From Egbenema bharatensis (lineage in GTDB: Bacteria; Cyanobacteriota; Cyanobacteriia; Elainellales; Elainellaceae): a DNA stretch of 64,000 bases. Shown here piece after piece: positions 9,041 to 17,561 of this stretch. The position numbers and the translations under genes were made by a program. Location of the stretch: assembly GCF_048077055.1 (NCBI RefSeq), contig NZ_CP182236.1, positions 2,976,001 to 3,040,000 of the forward strand, written 5' to 3'. Below the pieces are notes generated by a model, which worked only from the letters and a program-made list of their open reading frames with translations, did no database searches and had not been told where the DNA came from. Every line of letters starts with the position of its first letter. Within the stretch, counting starts at the first letter, position 1.

Positions 9041-9349
9041 TGCCTGCCAGGAAGAGATTTATCATGCAGGATACACCCGCCTTACTGAGCCTGGCTAAAG
9101 CGTTTAGCCCTTGGTTACAGCGAGAATCCCAGTAAGAAATACCTCAAGCTAGCAGGAACCCACCGAATATGTCTGGGAAAAAGAAAAACCTACAGGCTTG
9201 GGGGAACACAGCGAACGGGGAGGTTTTGCCTTGCCAACACGGAGGATGCTGTATTAAAAGTCTCAGCAAGTTCTCTTTGAAAAACCTGGACTACAGAGGC
9301 TAGAGACTGGATGGCAAGCCCTTAACTGAACGTGCGCTTAGGATCATGA

Positions 9350-9450
9350 ATCAAATAACCTGTAAATTGTTCTACTTCGTTGACTGGGCGGGCAAGATGC
9401 CCACCCCACAAGAATTTCAGTTTATTCAGTTCGCATTCCTTACCAGGTTC
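9350..9450 (+). repeat. Dispersed palindromic repeat family, copy B (short form)
   Basis: The core is GTTGACTGGGCGGGCAAGAT followed by GCCCACCCCACAAGAA. Flanks AATAACCTGTAAATTGTTCT and TTTCAGTTTATTCAG are shared with other copies. This copy lacks the inner GAGCTCAGTCGAA insert. It is inverted relative to copy C on the other side of gvpA. Confidence 0.8.
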
Positions 9451-9938
9451 TCTCAGCGAAAAAGACAAACGATTTAGCGTTCGTTTTAACGTTCATTTTA
9501 GTGTTTCAATTGACGATCGCTTTAGAAATCAGATCATCGTTAAGCTCGCAAGCACTGGTTTGGGTCAATCCAGCAAATTGTGTTGACACTTCAATCTCTA
9601 TGTAGTTTTGTTAAGTTTGTTAGCCAACTCTATCAGCCGGGCATGATGAATACAACTCCATCAAACTGTTATTCAAAATTAGTCGAACTAATTAATAACA
9701 AATAGATGGCAGGATGCCGATCGCCTAACAGAAGCGAAGACCCTTTAAACAAGCCGTAGTTTCTCGTAGGTATTTCCCCAAATTCATCAATTTTCAGCAT
9801 TTACACTGGAACTCCTGAATTTGAAAATCCTTATGCTGATTGATTGAGGTTGCCTCTTATCATCATGCACTGCAAAGGTAGGCATCCGTTTTCTGACCCA
9901 TTCTTTCATTGAAATTTGTTCAACTTAGGTGATTTATC

Positions 9939-10157
9939 ATGGCTGTTGAAAAAGTAAACTCCTCCTCTAGCTTGGCTGAAGTCGTTGACCGCATTCTTGA
10001 CAAAGGAATTGTTGTAGATGCTTGGGTACGGGTTTCCCTCGTTGGGATTGAACTGCTGGCGATCGAAGCTCGTGTCGTGATTGCATCGGTTGAAACTTAC
10101 CTGAAGTATGCTGAAGCCGTTGGTCTGACTGCACAGGCAGCCGTTCCTGCATCCTAG
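9939..10157 (+). CDS. gvpA: Gas vesicle structural protein GvpA
   Basis: GvpA is the small hydrophobic protein whose ribs build the gas vesicle wall. The 72-residue product reads MAVEKVNSSSSLAEVVDRIL, then the conserved DKGIVVDAWVRVSLVGIELLAIEARVV region and a YLKYAEAVGLT tail, matching cyanobacterial GvpA closely. Only one gvpA copy is present, whereas many strains have several. The short C-terminal Ala-rich tail is typical. The gene is followed by 361 non-coding bases before gvpC and is bracketed by inverted copies of a dispersed repeat. High GvpA output from its own promoter is inferred. Confidence 0.97.
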   Translation: MAVEKVNSSSSLAEVVDRILDKGIVVDAWVRVSLVGIELLAIEARVVIASVETYLKYAEAVGLTAQAAVPAS

Positions 10158-10191
10158 TAGTGCTGTTCGTGGAGCGTGGGCAAAGCCTGTG

Positions 10192-10254
10192 GTGCTGAGG
10201 ACTGAGGACTGAGTGCTGAGGACTGAGGACTGAGTGCTGAGGACTGAGTGCTGA
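10192..10254 (+). repeat. Simple tandem repeat of CTGAGGACTGAGTG type
   Basis: Units of GAGGACTGAGTGCT and GAGGACT alternate across about 60 bases between gvpA and gvpC. A reverse-strand relative of the same repeat lies at 45489-45531. Confidence 0.8.
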
Positions 10255-10275
10255 TCCGAGGCCTAGCCTTTGGGA

Positions 10276-10400
10276 ATGCAAATTGAATAATCTGGAGTTC
10301 TTGTGGGGTGGGCAGCGTTTCGACTGAGCTCAAGCCGAAGTCTTGCCCGCCCAGTCAACCAGGCAGAATGATTGGCAGGTTATTTAATTCACAATCCTCA
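10276..10400 (-). repeat. Dispersed palindromic repeat family, copy C (inverted)
   Basis: Read on the minus strand, this copy gives AATAACCTGCCAATCATTCT, then GTTGACTGGGCGGGCAAGAC, the inner segment TTCGGCTTGAGCTCAGTCGA, and GCTGCCCACCCCACAAGAAC. It therefore has the long form of the family and the opposite orientation to copy B. Confidence 0.8.
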
Positions 10401-10505
10401 GGTCAGAAGCGCAGGAAGGTAGATCAACGCCATCCCGATCGCCTTCCTGTCCCCTCTCCCCACGCCTTATGCCTCACGCTCCCTCAGTCCCCATTACTTC
10501 TCTCC

Positions 10506-10513
10506 AAAGGAGG
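10506..10513 (+). promoter_or_regulatory. Strong Shine-Dalgarno deciding the gvpC GTG start
   Basis: AAAGGAGG sits five bases before the GTG at 10519 and supports that start over later in-frame codons. Confidence 0.75.
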
Positions 10514-10518
10514 TTTCT

Positions 10519-11763
10519 GTGGTTTCCCTTCAAGACTCATGGCAAGCCGGACGACAGCAACGGCAGCAGGAAGTGCTCGATCGCCAGCAGCATGTCCGTC
10601 ATACGCTCCAATCCTTTCAGCAAGAGCGACAGGCAAAAACAGCAGAACTGCGGGAAGAATTGCGGTTATTTCAGTTAGGACTTCAGTTGGAAACTCAAGA
10701 TTTTCTGGCTGATGTGGCGGATCAGCGTCAGATGCAAGCAGCTCAACTGGCTGAACACCTACAGGCGTTTGTCCAAACCTTACGGCAACAGACCGCAGAA
10801 CTGATTTCCCTCACTGCTGCCGATCGCATCATTATGGCACAGCAACTGGCTCAAGATCTGAGCGAGTTTCATGGTAATTTGACGACTTCGGTGACGTTAC
10901 TGCGTCAAACCCTCCAACACCGGATTCAGGAAATTCAGCAAGAAGTTCATACCTTATTGCAAACCAGTGAGCAACAGCGCATTCAGGAGCATCTGCAACG
11001 AATGCAAGCCCTGGAGGAGTGGGTCAATACGTTGCGATCGTCTGTACAGTCCTACTTATCTGAGTTAGAGCTGATTCGCTTCGATCGGGCCCAGCAATTG
11101 CAGGTCATGCTTCAGCAGGAGCACGATCGACGGACAGCAGATGTGAATGACCTGTTCCAGGAACTCGCTCAATTTCGGGAAGAGTTAACCCAATATTGTT
11201 CATCATTACGCGAATCAGTTTGGGGAAGTTCGGTGAATGAGAGCAGCAATTTAGTAGAGCCACAAAGCGGTTTAACTAAACGCAAGCCTTCTAGCATTCC
11301 TGCCCTAACTGCAACAACGACTAAAATCGTACCTAAAGCAACGAATAAGGCTAAAACTAAGAAAGCCGTAGAGAACACAAAAAAACTTGCTCATCGATTG
11401 GCAATTCCGGCAACGCTGAATCAGCCAGCGGCAAAACCCAATGCTCAGGTTGTTTCCCAGAAGTCTGCACCTTTAACCTTAGCTGAACCGAAACCCGTTG
11501 AGCCGAAGCCGGTTGAGCCAAAAGCTGTTGAGCCGAAAGCCGTTGTGTCTACTATTCCTCCATTAAACTCTGAGGAAGATCAGCTTGAGAAAGCCATTTA
11601 TCAACAGATTCACCAGACCGGTGGCGCAAGGCTAACGGAATTGGAAACTGCATTGGGAATTAATCGATTCCAGGCAGTGGATGCCCTGCGAGCGTTGATT
11701 AAGAAAGGATTAGTCACCCAACGCGATCGAATTTACTTGATTCAAGAGGATGTGAACCTGTGA
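10519..11763 (+). CDS. gvpC: Gas vesicle protein GvpC with C-terminal extension
   Basis: GvpC binds the outside of gas vesicles and stiffens them. Residues about 1-235 are Gln/Glu/Leu-rich helical repeats of roughly 33 residues with the typical LxxxTxxFLxxxxxxRxxQAxxLxxxLxxF pattern, preceded by the family-like start MVSLQDSW. The 414-residue protein is much longer than the classical form of about 190-200 residues. A basic, Ala/Lys-rich and then PVEPK-repeated linker (about 240-350) joins a C-terminal module of about 60 residues (EEDQLEKAIYQQIHQTGGAR onward) that resembles a winged-helix fold. The gene starts with GTG and ends overlapping gvpN by four bases. Confidence 0.9.
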   Translation: MVSLQDSWQAGRQQRQQEVLDRQQHVRHTLQSFQQERQAKTAELREELRLFQLGLQLETQDFLADVADQRQMQAAQLAEHLQAFVQTLRQQTAELISLTAADRIIMAQQLAQDLSEFHGNLTTSVTLLRQTLQHRIQEIQQEVHTLLQTSEQQRIQEHLQRMQALEEWVNTLRSSVQSYLSELELIRFDRAQQLQVMLQQEHDRRTADVNDLFQELAQFREELTQYCSSLRESVWGSSVNESSNLVEPQSGLTKRKPSSIPALTATTTKIVPKATNKAKTKKAVENTKKLAHRLAIPATLNQPAAKPNAQVVSQKSAPLTLAEPKPVEPKPVEPKAVEPKAVVSTIPPLNSEEDQLEKAIYQQIHQTGGARLTELETALGINRFQAVDALRALIKKGLVTQRDRIYLIQEDVNL

Positions 11764-12959
11764 CGACGGTATTAAAAGCTAGCCCCCGGCGATTTGTCAG
11801 TACACCGTCCATTGAGCGTGTCGCTGCCCGTGCCCTGAGGTATCTTCAATCTGGTTTTTCAGTGCATTTACGTGGGCCCGCCGGAACCGGAAAAACGACA
11901 ATGGCACTCCATTTGGCGGATTTGTTGAGTCGTCCCATTATGCTGCTGTTTGGGGATGATGAGTTCAAAACGTCTGATTTGATTGGAAATCAATCGGGTT
12001 ATACACGCAAAAAAGTAGTTGATAACTATATCCATAGCGTTGTCAAAGTTGAAGATGAACTGCGGCAAAACTGGGTTGATTCACGGTTGACCTTAGCCTG
12101 CCGGGAAGGATTCACTCTGGTTTACGATGAGTTCAACCGATCGCGCCCAGAGGTGAATAATGTGCTGCTGTCGGCTCTGGAGGAAAAGTTGCTCGTCCTG
12201 CCCCCTAACAACAACCGCAGTGACTATATTCGGGTTAATCCTCATTTCCGCGCTATTTTTACTTCTAACCCTGAAGAGTATTGCGGCGTACATGACACCC
12301 AGGATGCCCTGATGGATCGGCTGATCACGATCAATATGCCAGAGCCGGATGAGCTAACGCAGCAGGAAATTGCCATCCAAAAAACTGGGATTGACCGTGA
12401 AAGTGCGCAACTGATTGTTAGTCTGGTGCGATCGTTCCGTAGCCGCACGGGAGCTGAGAAAACCTCCGGGTTACGGTCTTGCCTGATGCTGGCCAAAATT
12501 TGCCATGAGCACGAGATTCTGGCACTGCCGGAAAACCCGGAGTTCCGCGATGTCTGCCAGGATGTACTGCTGTCACGGGCTGGGCTGGCACTAACAGAAG
12601 CGACCCATCTCCTATGGGAAGTTTTCAACGAAATGATCGCCACTCACGCGATGCAATTAGAAGCAGAAAAGCACGCGCCCCATTCCAGAGTGATTCCGAT
12701 GGTGAATGCTGCCCGGTCGGCGAACGATGCCCTGGATGAGTTTGATCTGGTGGCTGAGGATGAAACGGGTGATGAAACCGAGGATGAAACTGGGAATGAA
12801 ACCGCTAACGGGTTTCCCGAAGTAGATTTGAGTCAGCCTGTTCAAGTCGAAGAGACAGCGGCACCAGTCCCTCCAGAATCGTTACCCCTCAAAAAGAAGC
12901 GCAAGTCCACTGCCCAGTCTTCTCTGTTGACCGCCCCAACCGCTGAAGGTGAAATCTGA
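11760..12959 (+). CDS. gvpN: Gas vesicle assembly ATPase GvpN
   Basis: GvpN is a MoxR-type AAA+ ATPase needed for efficient gas vesicle formation. The 399-residue product has a Walker A loop LRGPAGTGKTTMA (about residues 37-49), the GvpN-typical LLFGDDEFKTSDLIGNQSGY, a Walker B-like TLVYDEFNR, sensor-type FTSNPEEYCGVH and an arginine-rich C-terminal lid. The last 80 residues are an acidic tail of repeated DETxDETxNE followed by a basic KKKRK patch, probably disordered. Translation likely starts at GTG 11760, overlapping the gvpC stop as GTGA, indicating translational coupling. Confidence 0.96.
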   Translation: MTTVLKASPRRFVSTPSIERVAARALRYLQSGFSVHLRGPAGTGKTTMALHLADLLSRPIMLLFGDDEFKTSDLIGNQSGYTRKKVVDNYIHSVVKVEDELRQNWVDSRLTLACREGFTLVYDEFNRSRPEVNNVLLSALEEKLLVLPPNNNRSDYIRVNPHFRAIFTSNPEEYCGVHDTQDALMDRLITINMPEPDELTQQEIAIQKTGIDRESAQLIVSLVRSFRSRTGAEKTSGLRSCLMLAKICHEHEILALPENPEFRDVCQDVLLSRAGLALTEATHLLWEVFNEMIATHAMQLEAEKHAPHSRVIPMVNAARSANDALDEFDLVAEDETGDETEDETGNETANGFPEVDLSQPVQVEETAAPVPPESLPLKKKRKSTAQSSLLTAPTAEGEI

Positions 12960-13342
12960 TGACGATCGCCCCTGCTTCAGTCCCCAACCGCCCGGTTCCC
13001 ACTGTCACCCAAGGTTCTACCCTCGCTGATGTCCTGGAGCGAGTGCTGGACAAAGGCGTGGTGATTGCCGGAGACATTTCAGTTTCCGTGGGTTCCACTG
13101 AATTGCTGAATATTCGGATTCGTCTCCTGATTTCCTCCGTGGACAAAGCCAAAGAAATTGGGATCAACTGGTGGGAAAACGATCCGTACCTCAGCAGTCG
13201 ATCGCAGCAACTTCTGGAAGAAAATCGGCAGCTTCAGGCACGTTTAGAGCATTTAGAACAGGAATTGCGGCTCTTGCAGGGCAGGCGGGAGAGGGGAGAG
13301 AGGAGAGAGGAGAGGAGAGAGGAGAGGGGAGAGAGGAGGTAG
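12959..13342 (+). CDS. gvpJ: Gas vesicle protein GvpJ
   Basis: GvpJ is a GvpA-related minor gas vesicle protein implicated in nucleation. The 127-residue product has the GvpA-like core STLADVLERVLDKGVVIAGD through IRIRLLISSVDKAKEIGINW, then a coiled-coil segment rich in Leu, Glu and Gln. It ends in a highly charged RRERGERREERREERGERR tail encoded by a purine-only simple repeat, absent from normal GvpJ. The ATG overlaps the gvpN stop by one base (TGATG), so the genes are coupled. Confidence 0.93.
   Translation: MTIAPASVPNRPVPTVTQGSTLADVLERVLDKGVVIAGDISVSVGSTELLNIRIRLLISSVDKAKEIGINWWENDPYLSSRSQQLLEENRQLQARLEHLEQELRLLQGRRERGERREERREERGERR
13288..13340 (+). repeat. GA-rich simple-sequence repeat inside gvpJ 3' end
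   Basis: More than 50 consecutive purines made of GAGAGG and GGAGA units form the last codons of gvpJ. Such tracts are prone to slippage, which would change the tail and stop position. Confidence 0.8.
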
Positions 13343-13396
13343 GATGAAAGAGCTTGTCTTGGGGATGAGCGTTTCGGGTTGCTCTCTGTGATTTCC

Positions 13397-13885
13397 ATGG
13401 CTTCTGATTTGCCGATTCGGATTACTCCGGCTGAGAATGTTGAGGATCTTGATCTTCCATCCCATCAGTCCCCTAAAAAAGATGCTGGTTTGGCTCCCCT
13501 CCTGTTGACGGTGGTGGAGTTGGTGCGACAACTGATGGAAGCGCAGGTAATTCGCCGCATGGAGTCTGGGGAACTGAGTGATGCAGATCTCGATCGCGCT
13601 TCCGAAAGTTTGCAAAAGTTGGAAGAACAGGTAATAAAACTCTGCGAGATTTTTGAAATTGATCCCGCAGAGCTGAATATTGATCTGGGTGAAATTGGCT
13701 CCTTGCTACCCAGGCAGGGAGGATACTATCCGGGGGAGCATTCGACTAACCCAACCATCCTGGAATTACTCGATCGATTACTGCATACCGGAGTCGTGTT
13801 GGAAGGCGATCTGGATTTAGGGTTGGCCAACTTGAACCTGATTCACGCCAAATTACGACTCGTTTTAACCTCTAGAACTGAATGA
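13397..13885 (+). CDS. gvpK: Gas vesicle protein GvpK
   Basis: GvpK is a minor gas vesicle protein required in most systems. The product of about 162 residues contains the family core LLLTVVELVRQLMEAQVIRR, LEEQVIKLCEIFEIDPAELN, IDLGEIGSLLPRQGGYYPGE and LELLDRLLHTGVVLEGDLDL followed by GLANLNLIHAKLRLVL. The open frame reaches a TTG at 13379, and the ATG at 13397 gives MASDLPIRI. It is the last gas-vesicle gene here; the next gene is convergent and unrelated, so gvpF, gvpG, gvpL, gvpV and gvpW are not adjacent. Confidence 0.95.
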   Translation: MASDLPIRITPAENVEDLDLPSHQSPKKDAGLAPLLLTVVELVRQLMEAQVIRRMESGELSDADLDRASESLQKLEEQVIKLCEIFEIDPAELNIDLGEIGSLLPRQGGYYPGEHSTNPTILELLDRLLHTGVVLEGDLDLGLANLNLIHAKLRLVLTSRTE

Positions 13886-13890
13886 ACCAG

Positions 13891-15474
13891 CTAATGAACC
13901 AGCTCAGGAGATTCTACCGATGGTAAATCTTTTGATTCATCCACTGGTTGTGCCTGTAACTGTGCCAACTTGCTCACTAAAGACGATCGCACTTCATGGC
14001 GAAACGTGAAAAAGTGTTCCCCGAAGGCTAGAGCCGCCACATAGTCAAACAGCAAGTTAGGTTTACGGACAGCCATGACCAACAGTTGCCACCAGAAGCG
14101 CAGTCGAGTGGATCGGACAATTCCCTGTCGCCAGCAAACTCCCAGGATTAATCGCCACTCCTTCTGGGTAAGAGGATACTGACTCGGTGGGCGATGAGAT
14201 CCCATCCTGCTGAAATGGTGAAACGTGCGTTTGAGATAGGCCATTGGTTCGTAAAGCTGCCAGAATGCCTCGACAAACTCCATTACCACTTCCTGTAAAG
14301 GACGAGTTGGTTCAAAGTTCATTAAGGACTTCTGTGGGCCGCTACTGTCTACTTCCTGATACAAGCGATCCTCACGCTTCAGGCGTTGCCACATGGCAGT
14401 ATTAGGCAAAGCTTGCAGTAATCCTAAGTGAGCTTGCGGAATCCCTGTTTCTTCCACAAACTGTTGAATTCGATATCCGGCTCCTGTCTTTTCGCCATCG
14501 AATCCTAGAATAAATCCTGACATAATCTGGATTCCGGCTTCAGTAATTTTATGACACGACTCAATCAGCGATCGCCGCGTGTTCTGCTCTTTGTGGGCGA
14601 CCGCCAAACTGTCCATATCCGGTGTTTCGATCCCCATAAACACCATCCGGAATCCCGCCTGCACCATCAAATCAATTAGCTCATCATCTTCTGCCAGGTT
14701 CAACGACGCTTCCGTAATCAGCATGAAGGGATAATGATGTGCCTGCATCCAGGGAATTAATTCCCGTAAAAACATCTTGGCGTTGCGCTTATTGCCAATG
14801 AAGTTATCATCCACCACAAACACCAACCGTCGCCAGCCCATTTCGTAAAGCGCGTCAAACTCCTTCAGCATTTGCTCCGGGGTTTTGGTGCGGGGTTTGC
14901 GGCCGTACAGGTTAATAATGTCGCAGAACTCACACTGGAAGGGGCATCCCCGCGAAAATTGGAGGGTAACGGCCAGATAAGCATCTAAATCCAGCAGATC
15001 AAATCGAGGGATCGGGGTTTGGGTCACATCCGGTTTTTCAGCAGACCGAAAGACCCCCCGTTCCTCGCCGCGTTCCAATGCTTCTAAAAACAGCGGAACC
15101 GTATGCTCGCCTTCATCCAGAATCAAGTACTGCGCGCCTGCATCCAGGGCAACTTCGGGTACAGAGGTTGGATAGGGCCCACCGACAGCCACTTTTTTGC
15201 CCGAAGCAACGCCTTGTTGGATTAATTCCTGCAAGTCCTGCTTCTGCACAATCATGGCGGAGATGAGCACCATGTCGCACCAGTCCCAATCTTCGTCAGT
15301 TTCAAAGCGCACATTGCGATCGACTAAGCGCAGTTCCCACTCTGGAGGAAGCATCGCTGCGATCGTAATCAGACCCAGAGGAGGATTCGTGGCTCGCAAA
15401 CCCGCCATATCAAGGGTTGCTTGATAAGACCAAAAAGAGTTAGGCAGAATGGGCCAAATGAGCAATACTTTCAT
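13891..15474 (-). CDS. B12-binding radical SAM protein (DUF4070, HpnP-related)
   Basis: The 527-residue product has an N-terminal cobalamin-binding-type domain (NPPLGLITIAAMLPPEW, VDRNVRFETDEDWDW), a radical SAM core with the cluster motif CPFQCEFC (CxxxCxxC), a VVDDNFIGNKRN segment, MGIETPD and a C-terminal DUF4070 region. This architecture is that of the HpnP hopanoid C-2 methylase family and its relatives. Hopanoid methylation is therefore possible but not proven, since DUF4070 proteins are diverse. The frame opens at 15495; the ATG at 15474 gives MKVLLIWPILPNSFW. It stands back to back with a close paralogue starting at 15922. Confidence 0.87.
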   Translation of the reverse strand: MKVLLIWPILPNSFWSYQATLDMAGLRATNPPLGLITIAAMLPPEWELRLVDRNVRFETDEDWDWCDMVLISAMIVQKQDLQELIQQGVASGKKVAVGGPYPTSVPEVALDAGAQYLILDEGEHTVPLFLEALERGEERGVFRSAEKPDVTQTPIPRFDLLDLDAYLAVTLQFSRGCPFQCEFCDIINLYGRKPRTKTPEQMLKEFDALYEMGWRRLVFVVDDNFIGNKRNAKMFLRELIPWMQAHHYPFMLITEASLNLAEDDELIDLMVQAGFRMVFMGIETPDMDSLAVAHKEQNTRRSLIESCHKITEAGIQIMSGFILGFDGEKTGAGYRIQQFVEETGIPQAHLGLLQALPNTAMWQRLKREDRLYQEVDSSGPQKSLMNFEPTRPLQEVVMEFVEAFWQLYEPMAYLKRTFHHFSRMGSHRPPSQYPLTQKEWRLILGVCWRQGIVRSTRLRFWWQLLVMAVRKPNLLFDYVAALAFGEHFFTFRHEVRSSLVSKLAQLQAQPVDESKDLPSVESPELVH

Positions 15475-15921
15475 AAAATACTTTAGCGACAACAATAAAC
15501 AACTTCATAAACAAACAACTTCATAAACAGGGATCAAGCAGATCGATCAAGCAGAAAAGCAGATGCCGATGTCCGGTATTTTCCAGTTAAGTTTTAACTT
15601 TAAAGTTTTCTAAGTCTTTACGAAATATCTCCTGAGCCGTCCCTTTAACCCTAAGCAATCAGTAGAACAAACTACAGTCAAGGGCGAACGATGCAGACAA
15701 GGGCAGTGTTCTAAGATTATCCTACAAACTCCATTAACCTTAAATTGTCCAACCGTTCCCTTACAATCTGACGCATGGTAGATTGTTTGACGATCGCGTA
15801 AAGCGCATTTTTGTGCCGCTAAAAACAACTCAAAACTTCATTTATCTTTAGGTTTTTTAAATTCTTATTGTGAATCTCAGCAGTACTGTGGATGAATACG
15901 TTTCATCTCACAAGGCGGCCT
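15475..15921. other. Divergent spacer between paralogous radical SAM genes
   Basis: No gene is seen. AACAACTTCATAAAC occurs twice in direct orientation (about 15496-15530) just upstream of the minus-strand gene, and GATCAAGCAGA is repeated after it. Promoters for both genes should lie here. Confidence 0.5.
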
Positions 15922-17507
15922 ATGAATGCGCTACTCCTCTGGCCTCTCATGCCAAATTCCTTCTGGTCATACCAGGAAACGTTAGATCTGGCAGGTCTTC
16001 GTTCAACCAATCCCCCCCTTGGTCTGATTACCGTTGCCTCACTTTTGCCCACAGACTGGAATTTACGACTGATCGATCGCAACGTCCGGCTCGAAACTGA
16101 CGAAGATTGGGACTGGTGCGATGTGGTGATCATTTCGGCAATGGTGATCCAAAAACAAGATTTTCAAGCATTGATTCAAAAGGGACTTTCTCTGGGTAAA
16201 AAGGTTGCGGTGGGTGGTCCTATCCCACCTCCTATCCAGAAGTAGCCCTGGATGCTGGCGCACAGTACTTGATCCTGGATGAAGGGGAATGTACGATTCC
16301 GCTCTTTTTGGCAGCATTGGAACGGGGGGAAGCACAGGGCATCTTTCGGGCATCCGAAAAGCCAGACGTGACCCAAACCCCGATCGCCCGCTATGACTTA
16401 CTGGAACTGGATGCCTATCTCGCTATCACTGTGCAATTCTCGCGGGGATGCCCCTTCCAGTGTGAGTTCTGCGACATTATTAACCTGTACGGCCGCAAAC
16501 CCCGCACCAAAACCCCGGAGCAAATGCTGAAGGAGTTTGACACCCTTTATCAGCTTGGCTGGCGACGCTATATTTTTGTAGTAGACGATAACTTTATTGG
16601 CAACAAGCGTAATGCCAAGGTGTTTCTGCAAGCCCTGATTCCCTGGATGGAGGAACACCATTATCCCTTCAAGCTGATTACGGAAGCGTCGCTGAATTTA
16701 GCCGAGGATGATGAATTAATTGATCTGATGGTGCAGGCTGGATTCATTCTGGTGTTTATGGGAATTGAGACACCCGATGAAAATAGCCTGGTGGGCATTC
16801 GGAAACTGCAAAATACCCGCCACCCTCTGGTGGAATCGTGCCATCGAATTACGCAGGCCGGACTGCAAATCATGTCGGGCTTCATTATTGGATTTGATGG
16901 AGAAAAACCGGGTGCTGGAAACCGCATTCGTGACTTCATTGAAGAGACTGGCATTGCCCAGGGGCAGTTTAGCCTCCTCCAAGCCCTGCAAAACACCGCA
17001 ATGTGGAACCGTTTGAAGCAAGAAGGCCGCTTGACCGATGGCATGGGTACTTTCCATCAAGGGGCGATCATGAACTTTGTGCCGACTCGTCCGGTCGAGG
17101 AAATCACGCAGGAATACATTGATGCTTTCTGGCAAATTTATGAACCGATGCCCTACCTGAAACGCACTTTCCGGCACTTCATGATGATGAAGCATTGGCG
17201 TGGCAAAACCGATCGCAAAATTACGCAGCCAGAATGGCAGTTGTTCAGGGCAATCTGCTGGCGGCAAGGGGTGGTGCGTTCCACTCGACTGCGCTTCTGG
17301 TGGCAACTGCTAGTGATGGGTCTTCGTAAACCCAAACTGCTGCCGGGATATTTGGCAACCCTGGGCGTGGGGGAACATTTCTTTTCCTATCGCTATGTGG
17401 TGCGGGAGCAGCTAACCCAACAGCTTGAAGCACTGAAGCAAGAACGGATTGCCAATGAGTCACAGCTTCAGGAGGTTAAAGTTCCAGCGGCTCAGGCTCA
17501 GGTCTAA
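15922..17507 (+). pseudogene. B12-binding radical SAM protein, frameshifted paralogue
   Basis: The 5' part (from ATG 15922, MNALLLWPLMPNSFWSYQET) and the 3' part (MILDEGECTIPLFL onward) are closely similar to consecutive parts of the neighbouring 13891-15474 gene. They are in different frames. After VAVGGP the frame runs into a TAG, but restoring one C near 16219-16220 reads GPYPTSYPEVALDAGAQYLI continuously into the downstream part. The CPFQCEFC cluster motif and VVDDNFIGNKRN lie in the intact downstream frame. It could be a recent pseudogene or a single-base sequence error. Function, if intact, would match the paralogue. Confidence 0.85.
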
Positions 17508-17561
17508 TCCCTTCAAACGATCGCCCCTCACGGTATGGTTTGAGAAGCGTTGAGGGGCAAT

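Larger units (their letters stand above)
8746..9938. other. 1.2-kb repeat-bearing intergenic region upstream of gvpA
   Basis: No gene is recognised. It contains short near-repeats of AATGCTC / AATGCGCC (about 8908-8945), the second copy of the 1279-type repeat (8991-9040) and a compact copy of the palindromic repeat family (9350-9450). The last 300 bases presumably carry the gas-vesicle promoter and leader, but no clear -35/-10 pair could be assigned. Confidence 0.5.

Noticed and set aside
8821..9938. Possible structured RNA (6S, tmRNA or RNase P) in the long gap before gvpA.
   Set aside because: None of the conserved motifs of these RNAs could be found by eye.
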